Origin: an uncultured Collinsella sp.
GTDB lineage: Bacteria > Actinomycetota > Coriobacteriia > Coriobacteriales > Coriobacteriaceae
DNA length: 7,728 bases
Direction of reading: 5' to 3'
NCBI GenBank assembly: GCA_900540895.1
Contig: UQHV01000032.1
Location: 1-7,728 of the forward strand
Under the pieces are notes generated by a model, which was given only the letters and a program-made list of their open reading frames with translations, made no database searches and had not been told where the DNA came from. Both the position numbers and the translations under genes were made by a program. Shown here piece by piece: positions 1-6,552 of this stretch; within the stretch, counting starts at the first letter, position 1; each line of letters opens with the position of its first letter.

Positions 1-27
1 CCTCGCCGCACGAAGTGCGCAGCGAGG
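1..27. terminator. Edge hairpin, possible ppc terminator
   Basis: Bases 1-6 (CCTCGC) pair with 22-27 (GCGAGG), and 7-11 (CGCAC) pair with 15-19 (GTGCG) around a GAA loop, with a two-base bulge at 20-21. The hairpin lies 75 bases past the ppc stop. On the minus strand it is preceded by AAGAAGCC, the usual A-rich foot of a bidirectional terminator, but any T tract would lie left of base 1. On the plus strand the tail is only GCTTCTTGC. The structure is seen directly; the terminator role is inferred. Confidence 0.4.
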
Positions 28-101
28 GCTTCTTGCATGTCCGAGGACGCGCCGGAAAGAAAACAAACGGCGGCCCCGGACAACGACTACAGGGTTATCG
101 A

Positions 102-2927
102 TTACCCCGTGTTCTGCAAACCTGCCGAGACGCCGGTCACAGTCGAAAGAATAAGGCTCATGTACTCGGCCTTCTTCTCCTCTGCCATCTCGTCCTGGTT
201 CATACGCACCTCGCGAAGGGCGCGGACCTGAGCGATGGATAGGGCGTCGACATAGGGGTTACGCACGCGAACGGCGCAGCCAAGCACGCGACGACGCTGC
301 AGCGGCCACTCGTCACCGACGATGGCAAGGACCCACTTACGCGTGAGCTGCATCTCGGTGAAGACCTTCTCGGATAGATCCTGGCGATCGCCCAGATGCA
401 GATACATCTTGGCGATGCGCTGGTCAGTCTTGGCGATCGACATCTCGATGTTGTCGATAAAGGTGCGGAAGAACGGCCACTCCTGGTAGGCAGCCTTAAG
501 CTGGTCCAGATCGCCAAACTGCTCGCAGGCGGTACCCAGGCCGTACCAAGCGGCCAGGTTAATGCGCGCCTGGCTCCAACTGAAGATCCACGGAATGGTA
601 CGCAGGTCGTCGAGCGACTTGGCGCCCAAGCCGCGCTTGGCGGGACGCGAGCCGATCGGCAGCAGACCGACCTCGGTCAGCGGCGTCACGGTCGAGAACC
701 ACGGTGTAAAGTCCTCGGTGTTCAGCAGGTCCAGATAGCGCTCGTGGCTTGCGGCGTTGAGCTTCTCGGCCATATCCCAGAACTTCTGCGTGGTCTCGGT
801 GTTGATCTTCTCGACACTCGGGGCCGACTGCAAAAGCGTTGCGGCGGCAACGGACTCAACATGGCGCTGAGCCAGCGTACGGTTGCCGTAACGGGCAAAG
901 ATGACCTCGCCCTGCTCGGTGAGCTTAAAGAAGCAGTTGACCGAACCCTTGGGCTGCGCCAGCACGGCCTTATTGGCCGGGCCGCCGCCACGGCCCACGG
1001 CACCGCCGCGACCGTGCATGAGCACCAGGTCGATATCGTTCTTCTCGGCCCACTTGGCGATGCGCTCCTGTGCGGAGTGCAGCGCGAGCATGGCCGTGGT
1101 AGGACCGGCATCCTTGGAGGAGTCGGAGTAGCCCAGCATGACCTCCATGCGGCGGTTGGTCTGGGCAAGGCGCTTTTGCACCACGGGCAGCGTAAGCATC
1201 TGATCGAGCACGTCAACGCAGCCCTCGAGGTCCTCGAGCTGCTCGAACAGCGGGATCACGTCGAGCTCGGGGACATCCTCCTCGTGTGCAAAGGACAGGT
1301 GGGCAAGCTCAAAGACGTCGGCCACATGCTGAGCGCTCTTGGTAAACGAGATGATGTAGCGGTGCGCCATCTTCTTGCCGTAGCGCTTTTGGATGGAGCC
1401 GATAGCGCGGAAGGTATCGATGACCTCGCGCGTCATGGGCTGCAGGTCGCCATGGATACCGTTCTCGTGGATATCCTTAAGGGCGCGGGCATGCACCACG
1501 GAGTGCTGACGGAACTCCATCTCGACCATATGGAAGCCGAAGGACTCGACCTGCCAGATGATGGTTTGGACCGGGCCGTAGGCAGCACGGACGGCACCGC
1601 AGGCGGCCAGCGAACGCTGGACGACGCGCAGGTCATCCAGGAACTCGTCGGCGCTGTGGTACATGGTGTCGGTGATACGACGGACGGTGGCGTTCAGGCG
1701 GTCGGCCATGACGAGCATGACGGCGCGATGCGGCTCGTGCTCGGAGATCAGCTCGGCGCGGGCCGTGTAACGAGGGCTCATCTCGACCTGATGGTTCCAC
1801 AGGTTAATGAGCTCGGCCGACGGCTTGCTGTAGGTAGCCTCGAGCGTGAGGTTGCGGCCGATGTGGCGGCACTTGTCCTCGAGCTTGAGCACCATGTGCG
1901 TAAAGTACTTGGCGGCGACCTCACGGCTCACCTTGGCGGTGACGTTGGGGTTACCGTCGCGGTCTGAACCGATCCAGCTGCCGGGATGGAAGAACGCCGG
2001 GCACAGCGGCGGCACAGTACCGGCCTTGTCGCCCAGCACCCAATCGTCAAAACGACGATAGATAACGGGGATAACGTCGAACAGCGTGTTATCGAAGATG
2101 TCGATGATGGTATCGGCTTCCTCGACCGGCGTGGGCTTCTTGAGCGCGATGGGACTCGTACGCACCAGGGCGTCGATCTCCTGCAGCATATGGCGCTCGT
2201 TCTCCACCAGGTCGGAGCCGCCCAGACGCGGACGCTCCTCCAGCAGGTTGGAGATACGGCGGATCTTGCCCTCGACGGCCTTACGACGGGCCTCGGTGGG
2301 ATGTGCGGTAAAGACAGGGTGGAACTCGAGCTTGTCGAGCAGCTCGTTGGCACCCTCGACACCCAGCTCATTCACCAGCTGGTGATAGGCAACGGTAAGC
2401 TCGTTGGCAGGATCGACCTCGGTATCGGTCGACGCACCGGCCTCGCGCTCGCGCAGCTGCGCCACACGGTAGTTCTCCTCCGACAGGTTTGCCAGATGGA
2501 AAAAGCTCGTAAAGGCGCGAACGATGACCTGCTGCTTATCGAGCGGCAGGCTGTCGATCAAATCGACGACCTCACGAAATGCCACGGCAGTGGGCTCGTC
2601 GGCGGTGGGCACGCCCTGCTCGTCGACGGCTTCGTCGGCAGCGCAGGTACCGGGGTTGCCGGCATTGACCACAATCTCGGCTGTCAAAATCTTGTCGAAC
2701 AGGTCCGCGATCTCGGGATCATACTCGCTAAGCACACGGCGCTCCAGGCGCAAGAACAGCGCCAGATTGTCGCGCAGCTCCTCGGGGATCTCGATCTCGG
2801 CGAGACGCTCCCTGGACTCGGCATTCGAGCCGATTCGGTTAACGAGGCGGTTGACCACGGCAGCGACGCGCGCCGCGGCTTCGGGTACAGACTGGTTGCT
2901 TAGGTTCTCAGCCACGTTTCCTCCCAT
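102..2927 (-). CDS. ppc: Phosphoenolpyruvate carboxylase
   Basis: This cytoplasmic enzyme carboxylates phosphoenolpyruvate with bicarbonate to give oxaloacetate and phosphate, refilling the C4 acid pool. The 941-residue product carries all hallmark motifs: FTAHPTEARRK at 206-216 with the catalytic His209, GSDRDGNPNV at 320-329, EFRQHS at 471-476, GYSDSSKDAG at 599-608, the glycine loop HGRGGAVGRGGGP at 638-650, GSRPAKR at 759-765, and the C-terminal QNTG that helps bind the aspartate inhibitor in the E. coli enzyme. It is about 60 residues longer than E. coli PEPC (883), the excess being before His209, including an acidic stretch near residues 95-115. The start is uncertain. The ATG at 2927 has AAGGAGG only about one base upstream, which is too close, while the in-frame GTG at 2915 (codon 5) has GGGAGG four bases ahead. 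It is transcribed after hisS but has its own promoter and a terminator between them. The identity is certain; only the first four codons are in doubt. Confidence 0.97.
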   Translation of the reverse strand: MGGNVAENLSNQSVPEAAARVAAVVNRLVNRIGSNAESRERLAEIEIPEELRDNLALFLRLERRVLSEYDPEIADLFDKILTAEIVVNAGNPGTCAADEAVDEQGVPTADEPTAVAFREVVDLIDSLPLDKQQVIVRAFTSFFHLANLSEENYRVAQLREREAGASTDTEVDPANELTVAYHQLVNELGVEGANELLDKLEFHPVFTAHPTEARRKAVEGKIRRISNLLEERPRLGGSDLVENERHMLQEIDALVRTSPIALKKPTPVEEADTIIDIFDNTLFDVIPVIYRRFDDWVLGDKAGTVPPLCPAFFHPGSWIGSDRDGNPNVTAKVSREVAAKYFTHMVLKLEDKCRHIGRNLTLEATYSKPSAELINLWNHQVEMSPRYTARAELISEHEPHRAVMLVMADRLNATVRRITDTMYHSADEFLDDLRVVQRSLAACGAVRAAYGPVQTIIWQVESFGFHMVEMEFRQHSVVHARALKDIHENGIHGDLQPMTREVIDTFRAIGSIQKRYGKKMAHRYIISFTKSAQHVADVFELAHLSFAHEEDVPELDVIPLFEQLEDLEGCVDVLDQMLTLPVVQKRLAQTNRRMEVMLGYSDSSKDAGPTTAMLALHSAQERIAKWAEKNDIDLVLMHGRGGAVGRGGGPANKAVLAQPKGSVNCFFKLTEQGEVIFARYGNRTLAQRHVESVAAATLLQSAPSVEKINTETTQKFWDMAEKLNAASHERYLDLLNTEDFTPWFSTVTPLTEVGLLPIGSRPAKRGLGAKSLDDLRTIPWIFSWSQARINLAAWYGLGTACEQFGDLDQLKAAYQEWPFFRTFIDNIEMSIAKTDQRIAKMYLHLGDRQDLSEKVFTEMQLTRKWVLAIVGDEWPLQRRRVLGCAVRVRNPYVDALSIAQVRALREVRMNQDEMAEEKKAEYMSLILSTVTGVSAGLQNTG

Positions 2928-2959
2928 TCCTCCTTCTATGCACGTAACATGCGGTATTC

Positions 2960-2987
2960 ATTATAGGCGCTTGAGAAATACTTTCGA
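2960..2987 (-). promoter_or_regulatory. ppc promoter
   Basis: Read on the minus strand there is a perfect TATAAT (2965-2960) preceded, after 16 bases, by TCGAAA (2987-2982), a four-of-six match to the -35 consensus. The predicted transcript begins near 2953, giving a leader of about 25-40 bases before the ppc start. The -10 call is strong and the -35 call moderate. Confidence 0.7.
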
Positions 2988-3022
2988 CACTGATTGCGCT
3001 TTACCACACAAAAGTATTTTCT
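2974..3022. promoter_or_regulatory. Inverted repeat over and upstream of ppc -35, Rex-like core
   Basis: AGAAATACTTT (2974-2984) and AAAGTATTTTCT (3011-3022) are inverted copies differing by one inserted base, and together they bracket the ppc -35 box. A third related piece, GTATTTCT, lies at 3053-3060. Between the arms, bases 2994-3011 read on the minus strand as TTGTG, eight bases, then CGCAA. This resembles the TTGTG-N8-CACAA form bound by the NADH sensor Rex, with one mismatch. The repeats are seen directly. A regulator, and Rex in particular, is inferred and weakly supported. Confidence 0.3.
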
Positions 3023-3079
3023 GCATTGCAAAGGTTTTTGCCCTAAATGGTCGTATTTCTCGGTGGGCGGCATACGTAA

Positions 3080-3115
3080 ACGGGGGCATTCCGCATAAAA
3101 GCGAAACACCCCCGT
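3080..3115 (-). terminator. hisS-ppc intergenic terminator hairpin
   Basis: ACGGGGG (3080-3086) pairs with CCCCCGT (3109-3115), and the stem continues to 15 pairs around the six-base loop 3095-3100. In the minus-strand RNA the three imperfect positions are all G-U pairs. In the plus-strand RNA they are A-C mismatches. The structure is therefore built for minus-strand transcription, 58 bases past the hisS stop. The tail is weak (TTTACGTA), so termination may be partial and some hisS transcripts may run on into ppc. Confidence 0.6.
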
Positions 3116-3173
3116 AACAATCGTTCGCCGCAAGCGGGACGTGTTAGCGGACCCGCAGCTCAAAAATCATACG

Positions 3174-4487
3174 CTACAGGCGCTCGCGAACCGCCTCGAC
3201 AACGTTGGCCAAATCGACCAGCACCTCGTCATGACTCTCCATGTCGCGCACCTTGACCTTGCCGGCGGCAAGCTCGTCGCCACCCAGGACCAAAATGAGC
3301 TTGGCGCCCACCTTGTCGGCCTGCTTAAACTGAGCTTTGAGCGAACGACCCTGGTAGTCGGCCTCGGTCACGATGCCAGCGGCGCGAAGCTCCTGCGTGA
3401 TGGCAAAGACGTTCTGGCGCAGCTCCTTGCCGGCATTGGCAACGTAGACGCACGGGGCCTCCTCGGCACCCAAGTCGTTACCAAAGGCCTGAAGGGCCAA
3501 CAGCGCACGCTCAAAACCGACAGCGAAGCCGACGCCTGCCGTGGGCTTGCCACCCTCGAGCTCGACCAAGCCGTCGTAGCGACCGCCGCCACCGATGGAG
3601 CCGACACCGGCACCGGGAGCCTCGACCTCAAAGACGGTACGGGTGTAGTAGTCCAGGCCACGCACCAAGGTGGGGTCCTCGACATACTCGATACCCGCCG
3701 CATCCAAATAGCGCTTGACCTGCTCGTAGTGCTCGCGGCACTCGTCGCACAGGTTGTCGCCCATCAGCGGGGCGTCGGCCATAATCTCGCGGCAGTGATC
3801 GTTCTTGCAGTCGAAGGCGCGCAGCGGGTTGAGCTCGGCGCGCTCGCGGCACTCGTCGCACATCTCGTCGGCGTGATCGAGGATAAACTGCTTGACCTGC
3901 TCGCGATATGCCGGACGGCACTGCGCATCGCCCATCGAGTTAATAAGCAGACGGAGCTTGGACAGATCGAAGCCCAGGCGCTTGTAGAACTCCATGAGCA
4001 TGATGATGCACTCGGCGTCGGCAGCCGGATCGGGAGCGCCGAGCCACTCGATGCCCACCTGGTGGAACTGGCGCAGGCGTCCCTTCTGGGGGCGCTCGCC
4101 ACGGAACATGGCCTCGGCGTAATAGGCCTTAAACGGCGTAGAGCCCTGGGGCACCAGGTTGTTCTCCACGACGGCGCGCACCACACCGGCCGTGCCCTCG
4201 GGACGAAGGGCCAGGCGCTGCTTGGGCTTAAGCTTGGTGTCGGTGCCCTCGGTAAAGACGCGCTCCAGGTTGGCGCCGCTAAACACGCGGAACATCTCCT
4301 TGCGCACGACGTCGGTCGACTGGCCGATACCGTGGACAAACACGTCAACCTGCTCGATCGCGGGCGTCTCGATGGGCTTAAAGCCAAACGGCTCGAACAC
4401 GCCGGCAGCAATCTGCTGCATCTTTTGCCAGGCGCGCATCTCGGCGCCGATAAGGTCGCGGGTTCCCTCCGCCTTCTGTGCCTGCAT
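3174..4487 (-). CDS. hisS: Histidyl-tRNA synthetase
   Basis: This class II synthetase activates histidine with ATP and charges tRNA-His in the cytoplasm. From the chosen ATG the product has 437 residues, normal for bacterial HisRS. Visible in order: GTRDLIGAEM near the N-terminus; RPEGTAG at 95-101; motif 2, MFRGERPQKGRLRQFHQ, at 127-143; the histidine-specific RGLDYYTRTVFE at 276-287; the GGGGRYDG glycine loop followed by motif 3, ending GVGFAVGFER at about residue 327; and the anticodon-binding domain over roughly the last 95 residues. The insertion domain carries six cysteines (210, 213, 227, 232, 247, 250), including two CDEC pairs, a plausible zinc site. The start was set at 4487 because AAAGGTG lies seven bases ahead of that ATG. 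The in-frame TTG two codons earlier (4493) would leave almost no spacing. The leader is short and has no T-box. The stop is TAG. Confidence 0.97.
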   Translation of the reverse strand: MQAQKAEGTRDLIGAEMRAWQKMQQIAAGVFEPFGFKPIETPAIEQVDVFVHGIGQSTDVVRKEMFRVFSGANLERVFTEGTDTKLKPKQRLALRPEGTAGVVRAVVENNLVPQGSTPFKAYYAEAMFRGERPQKGRLRQFHQVGIEWLGAPDPAADAECIIMLMEFYKRLGFDLSKLRLLINSMGDAQCRPAYREQVKQFILDHADEMCDECRERAELNPLRAFDCKNDHCREIMADAPLMGDNLCDECREHYEQVKRYLDAAGIEYVEDPTLVRGLDYYTRTVFEVEAPGAGVGSIGGGGRYDGLVELEGGKPTAGVGFAVGFERALLALQAFGNDLGAEEAPCVYVANAGKELRQNVFAITQELRAAGIVTEADYQGRSLKAQFKQADKVGAKLILVLGGDELAAGKVKVRDMESHDEVLVDLANVVEAVRERL

Positions 4488-4529
4488 GGGCAAACACCTT
4501 TCTTTTGTATCGCGTCATAGGTAGTGGAC

Positions 4530-4535
4530 ATTATA
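4530..4535 (-). promoter_or_regulatory. hisS -10 box without a -35
   Basis: On the minus strand a perfect TATAAT followed by G lies 42 bases before the hisS ATG, giving a leader of about 35 bases. The place where a -35 box should sit (around 4551-4558) is inside the GC-rich stem of the neighbouring hairpin and reads CCGCCGCT, nothing like TTGACA. No TG extension precedes the -10. The box is clear; how it is recognised is not. Confidence 0.55.
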
Positions 4536-4546
4536 CGGCACAAACA

Positions 4547-4618
4547 CAAACAGCGGCGGTGCGTCTGACCGAACGAGGGTATGGGGACTCGTTCGGCCTG
4601 ACGCACCGCCGCTGTTTG
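4547..4618. repeat. Long imperfect hairpin H1
   Basis: Arms 4547-4577 and 4588-4618 are inverted copies matching at 29 of 31 positions, around a ten-base loop (4578-4587). The stem runs CAAACAGCGGCGGTGCGTC, a variable triplet, then CCGAACGAG. Read as minus-strand RNA, one of the two mismatches becomes a G-U pair. No T tract follows on either side, so it is not a standard terminator. The stem base lies 11 bases upstream of the hisS -10 box. It shares the heptamer TGGGGAC with H2. Confidence 0.9.
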
Positions 4619-4619
4619 C

Positions 4620-4681
4620 GATCCGTTTTCCTCCGTCCCCTTCGGATCACGCGACCCCTTGGGGACGGAGGAAAGCGGATC
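4620..4681. repeat. Long imperfect hairpin H2
   Basis: Arms 4620-4640 (GATCCG, then TTTTCCTCCGTCCCC) and 4661-4681 match at 20 of 21 positions around a 20-base loop (4641-4660). The single mismatch is a U-G pair in the plus-strand RNA. The element starts one base after H1 ends. Its sequence is unrelated to H1 apart from TGGGGAC at 4660-4666. Neither side has a T tract. Confidence 0.88.
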
Positions 4682-4690
4682 ATTTCGTAG

Positions 4691-4758
4691 GCCCGTGGCC
4701 GCCTTGGAAACCGAATGATGGTACGAGCATCCATTCGGCTTCCAAGGCAGCCACGGGC
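4691..4758. repeat. Long imperfect hairpin H3
   Basis: Arms 4691-4717 (GCCCGTGGC, then CGCCTTGGAAACCGAATG) and 4732-4758 match at 25 of 27 positions around a 14-base loop, with ATG/CAT able to pair inside it. Both mismatches become G-U pairs in minus-strand RNA. It lies nine bases from H2, and GTAG (4687-4690) stands directly at its foot, as in enterobacterial REP elements. It ends about 15 bases from the point where recognisable MFS coding sequence stops. Confidence 0.88.
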
Positions 4759-4772
4759 AGAACGGGGCGAAC

Positions 4773-5100
4773 GGAAAAGAGCATGTAGACCTGCCATAGC
4801 TCACCGACAAAGCTCATGCCGGCAAGAACGGCAGAGGTGGCGATTACAGTGAGGGGAACCCAAAACGCGGCCGCTTACTTTATCGGCAACATGGCCAATG
4901 ACAAGTGAGCCGATAACGCTCACCACGGTGGAGATGGCATTGGAGATGTTGTACTGCGCAAGCGTGATCCCGAGGTCGCTGACGATGAGCGGCTGAAACA
5001 GGCTCATGCAGTTAACGAAAATCGTGTAACACGTGGCCATGATCACAAAGCCGGAGGCCACCACGAGCCAGCCGGGGAAGAACTTACGTTGCTGGGACAT
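4773..5100 (-). pseudogene. MFS permease remnant, frameshifted and truncated
   Basis: The ATG at 5100 has a good ribosome site (AAGGA, five bases ahead). The reading starts like an MFS permease of the oxalate/formate antiporter type, with FFPGWLVVASGFVIMA as helix 1, a second helix near residues 52-70, and the loop GHVADKVSGR at 68-77. After that the frame runs into unrelated residues and stops at 4801. Shifting one base near 4866 restores a membrane sequence, FWVPLTVIATSAVLAG and then LWQVYMLFSV, matching helices 3 and 4. All similarity is lost at about 4773, next to hairpin H3. Only about 110 of an expected 400 or more residues remain, so the gene cannot make a transporter. It follows the M20 gene by 40 bases and was probably co-transcribed with it. 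Confidence 0.85.
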
Positions 5101-5140
5101 ACTGTTCCTTTTTTAAACAAACGAGTAGCAAGATTGGGTG

Positions 5141-6436
5141 CTACCGGTGGTCGGCGATATAGCCCAAAGCGACTGCCGCATAAGCCGCGGCGCCGAGCGG
5201 CAGCTCGGCATCGCTAAAGCGTGCCTTGGGATGGTGCTGAGCAAAATGCTTGTCCGTATCAGTCGCGGCAGCGCCCACGGTAAAGTACGCACTCGGGATC
5301 TCGCTCGAGATTAACGCGAAGTCCTCGCTCGCCATGGCGTGGAACAGTGGCAAGAAGGCGGACTTGGGCAGCACCGCGCCCACGTAGCCAAGCGACGCCT
5401 GGGTCATGTCGTCATCGAGTACGAGCGGGGGAACATCCGAGAGCGTCTCGATAGTCGCCGGCGTGCGATAGGTCGTGGCAACACCTTTGACGACCTCCGC
5501 GATGCGGGTCTTGAGGTGCTCCATGAGCTCGACGTCGAAGCCGCGCAGCGTACCTTCGAGCACGCAGGTATCTGGAATGACGTTGGCCGCTTGGCCACCG
5601 GCAAACTTACCCACGGTCAGTGCGACCTCCTTGGCCGCCGGCACCTCGCGGGAGATGAGCTCCTGAAGTGCCAGATGCACATGGACGCCGGCCGTGATGG
5701 GGTCGATGCAGATTTCGGGGCTCGAGCCATGACCGCCCTTGCCCTGCAGCGTGACGCGGAAACCGTACACGCCCGAGAGCGCCGGACTGCCGTAAAGCAC
5801 CAGGCCAAGCGGCGACTGGCTATTGACATGCATGGCAAAGGCGACCTGAGGACGCGGGTTCTGTAGCAGACCGTCGGCGATGGCGGCGCGGGCACCCTCA
5901 AAGGTTTCCTCGCCCGGCTGGAACAGCAACTTAACCGTGGCGTTGGCATCAACAAGCTCTGCCTCGCGCGCTTTGAGCATACGAGCCGCACCAAGCAGCG
6001 CCGTCGCGTGCATATCGTGACCGCAAGCGTGCATGCAGCCGTTGGTGGATGCAAAGGGCTCGCCGGATTCCTCGGCAACGGGCAAGGCATCCATGTCGCC
6101 ACGCAGCATGATGACCGTACCGGCCTGTTCGTCCGTGCAGACGCCATTGCCCTGGGCCGCGGCGGCACCGGCGCCGACAAGGCCCACAACACAGGAACCA
6201 TCGACGAGCGTGGCAAATGGGATGTCCATCTCGGTCAGGCGCGCTTGGATATACGCAGAGGTCTGTGGGAGGCTATTACCCAGCTCGGGCATCTGGTGGA
6301 GATCGTGTCGCCACGCAGCGAGCTCGTCTGCAAAAGCCTGAGCTTCTGCAACAAGACCGTCACCGATAGCGGTCTGCGCCGCTGCGGTGGCCTTGGGCGC
6401 TGATTGCGGTTGAAGATCGGACAAAGCTGGTGCCAT
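5141..6436 (-). CDS. M20D family metallo-amidohydrolase
   Basis: The 431-residue product belongs to the M20D group (hippurate, N-acyl-amino-acid and indole-acetyl-amino-acid hydrolases), which cleave the amide bond of N-acylated amino acids with two metal ions. Visible motifs are WRHDLHQMPELG at 42-53, LRGDMDALP at 111-119, HACGHDMH at 136-143 (metal ligands Cys138 and His140), QPGEE at 173-177 (catalytic and ligand glutamates), the conserved His203, GKGGHGSSPE at 232-241 in the dimerisation domain, and HHPKARF at 401-407 with the last metal histidine. There is no signal peptide, only an Ala/Pro-rich N-terminus, so it is probably cytoplasmic. The ATG at 6436 was chosen because GGAGGG lies five bases ahead. 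An upstream in-frame TTG at 6490 has no such site. The exact substrate cannot be read from sequence. The permease remnant downstream suggests an imported substrate. Confidence 0.9.
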   Translation of the reverse strand: MAPALSDLQPQSAPKATAAAQTAIGDGLVAEAQAFADELAAWRHDLHQMPELGNSLPQTSAYIQARLTEMDIPFATLVDGSCVVGLVGAGAAAAQGNGVCTDEQAGTVIMLRGDMDALPVAEESGEPFASTNGCMHACGHDMHATALLGAARMLKAREAELVDANATVKLLFQPGEETFEGARAAIADGLLQNPRPQVAFAMHVNSQSPLGLVLYGSPALSGVYGFRVTLQGKGGHGSSPEICIDPITAGVHVHLALQELISREVPAAKEVALTVGKFAGGQAANVIPDTCVLEGTLRGFDVELMEHLKTRIAEVVKGVATTYRTPATIETLSDVPPLVLDDDMTQASLGYVGAVLPKSAFLPLFHAMASEDFALISSEIPSAYFTVGAAATDTDKHFAQHHPKARFSDAELPLGAAAYAAVALGYIADHR

Positions 6437-6466
6437 AGATGCCCTCCAGTATCGTTTTTGCAGCAA

Positions 6467-6488
6467 GCACTTTGATAGCGTAAAGTGC
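6467..6488. promoter_or_regulatory. Palindrome upstream of the amidohydrolase gene
   Basis: GCACTTT (6467-6473) and AAAGTGC (6482-6488) form a perfect 7+7 inverted repeat with an eight-base spacer, 31 bases upstream of the M20 start. The size and placement fit an operator for a dimeric regulator. The M20 promoter itself could not be placed with confidence, because no good -10/-35 pair was found between 6437 and 6514. Confidence 0.35.
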
Positions 6489-6514
6489 AAGGTACTACTT
6501 TAAGGGCGAGGCAT

Positions 6515-6540
6515 AAAAAATGCCGCCCCGGGAGGGCGGC
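6515..6540 (-). terminator. Intrinsic terminator of the DMT permease gene
   Basis: GCCGCCC (6522-6528) pairs perfectly with GGGCGGC (6534-6540) around a five-base loop. On the minus strand it is followed at once by ATTTTTTA (6521-6514). It begins 12 bases after the permease stop codon. This is a textbook Rho-independent terminator and separates the permease from the amidohydrolase gene. Confidence 0.93.
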
Positions 6541-6552
6541 GCAACAAGTTGT

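Noticed and set aside
37..231. Plus-strand frame beginning MSEDAPERK with GCGAGGG upstream
   Set aside because: It is coding-like for about 20 codons, but then runs antisense into the certain ppc C-terminus.
396..1967. Long plus-strand open frame of 523 codons opposite ppc
   Set aside because: It is a shadow of ppc codon bias in GC-rich DNA. It has no recognisable domain, and the opposite strand carries every PEPC motif.
3134..3156. GCGGG/CCCGC hairpin after hisS
   Set aside because: It has only five pairs around a 13-base loop and no T tract, and the stronger hairpin at 3080-3115 explains termination.
3150..3176. Eight-codon minus-strand leader peptide (MIFELRVR) between hisS and the terminator
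   Set aside because: It has no ribosome site and no run of a regulatory codon, and it overlaps the hisS stop region. It is expected by chance.
3141..4520. Long plus-strand open frame of 459 codons opposite hisS
   Set aside because: It has the same cause. Its Leu/Ala/Gly/His-rich sequence mirrors the hisS codons and it covers the hisS terminator side without a ribosome site.
4494..4546. T-box riboswitch ahead of hisS
   Set aside because: The leader is only about 35 bases, with no specifier stem and no T-box core sequence.
4547..4758. CRISPR array or integron attC series
   Set aside because: The units are inverted repeats of three unrelated sequences, with no direct repeats or spacers. No cas or integrase gene is present, and no attC core sites were seen.
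3764..4810. Minus-strand open frame of 348 codons running through the hairpins into hisS
   Set aside because: It is out of frame with hisS and shows arginine/serine-rich low-complexity translation. The hairpin sequences explain its open start.
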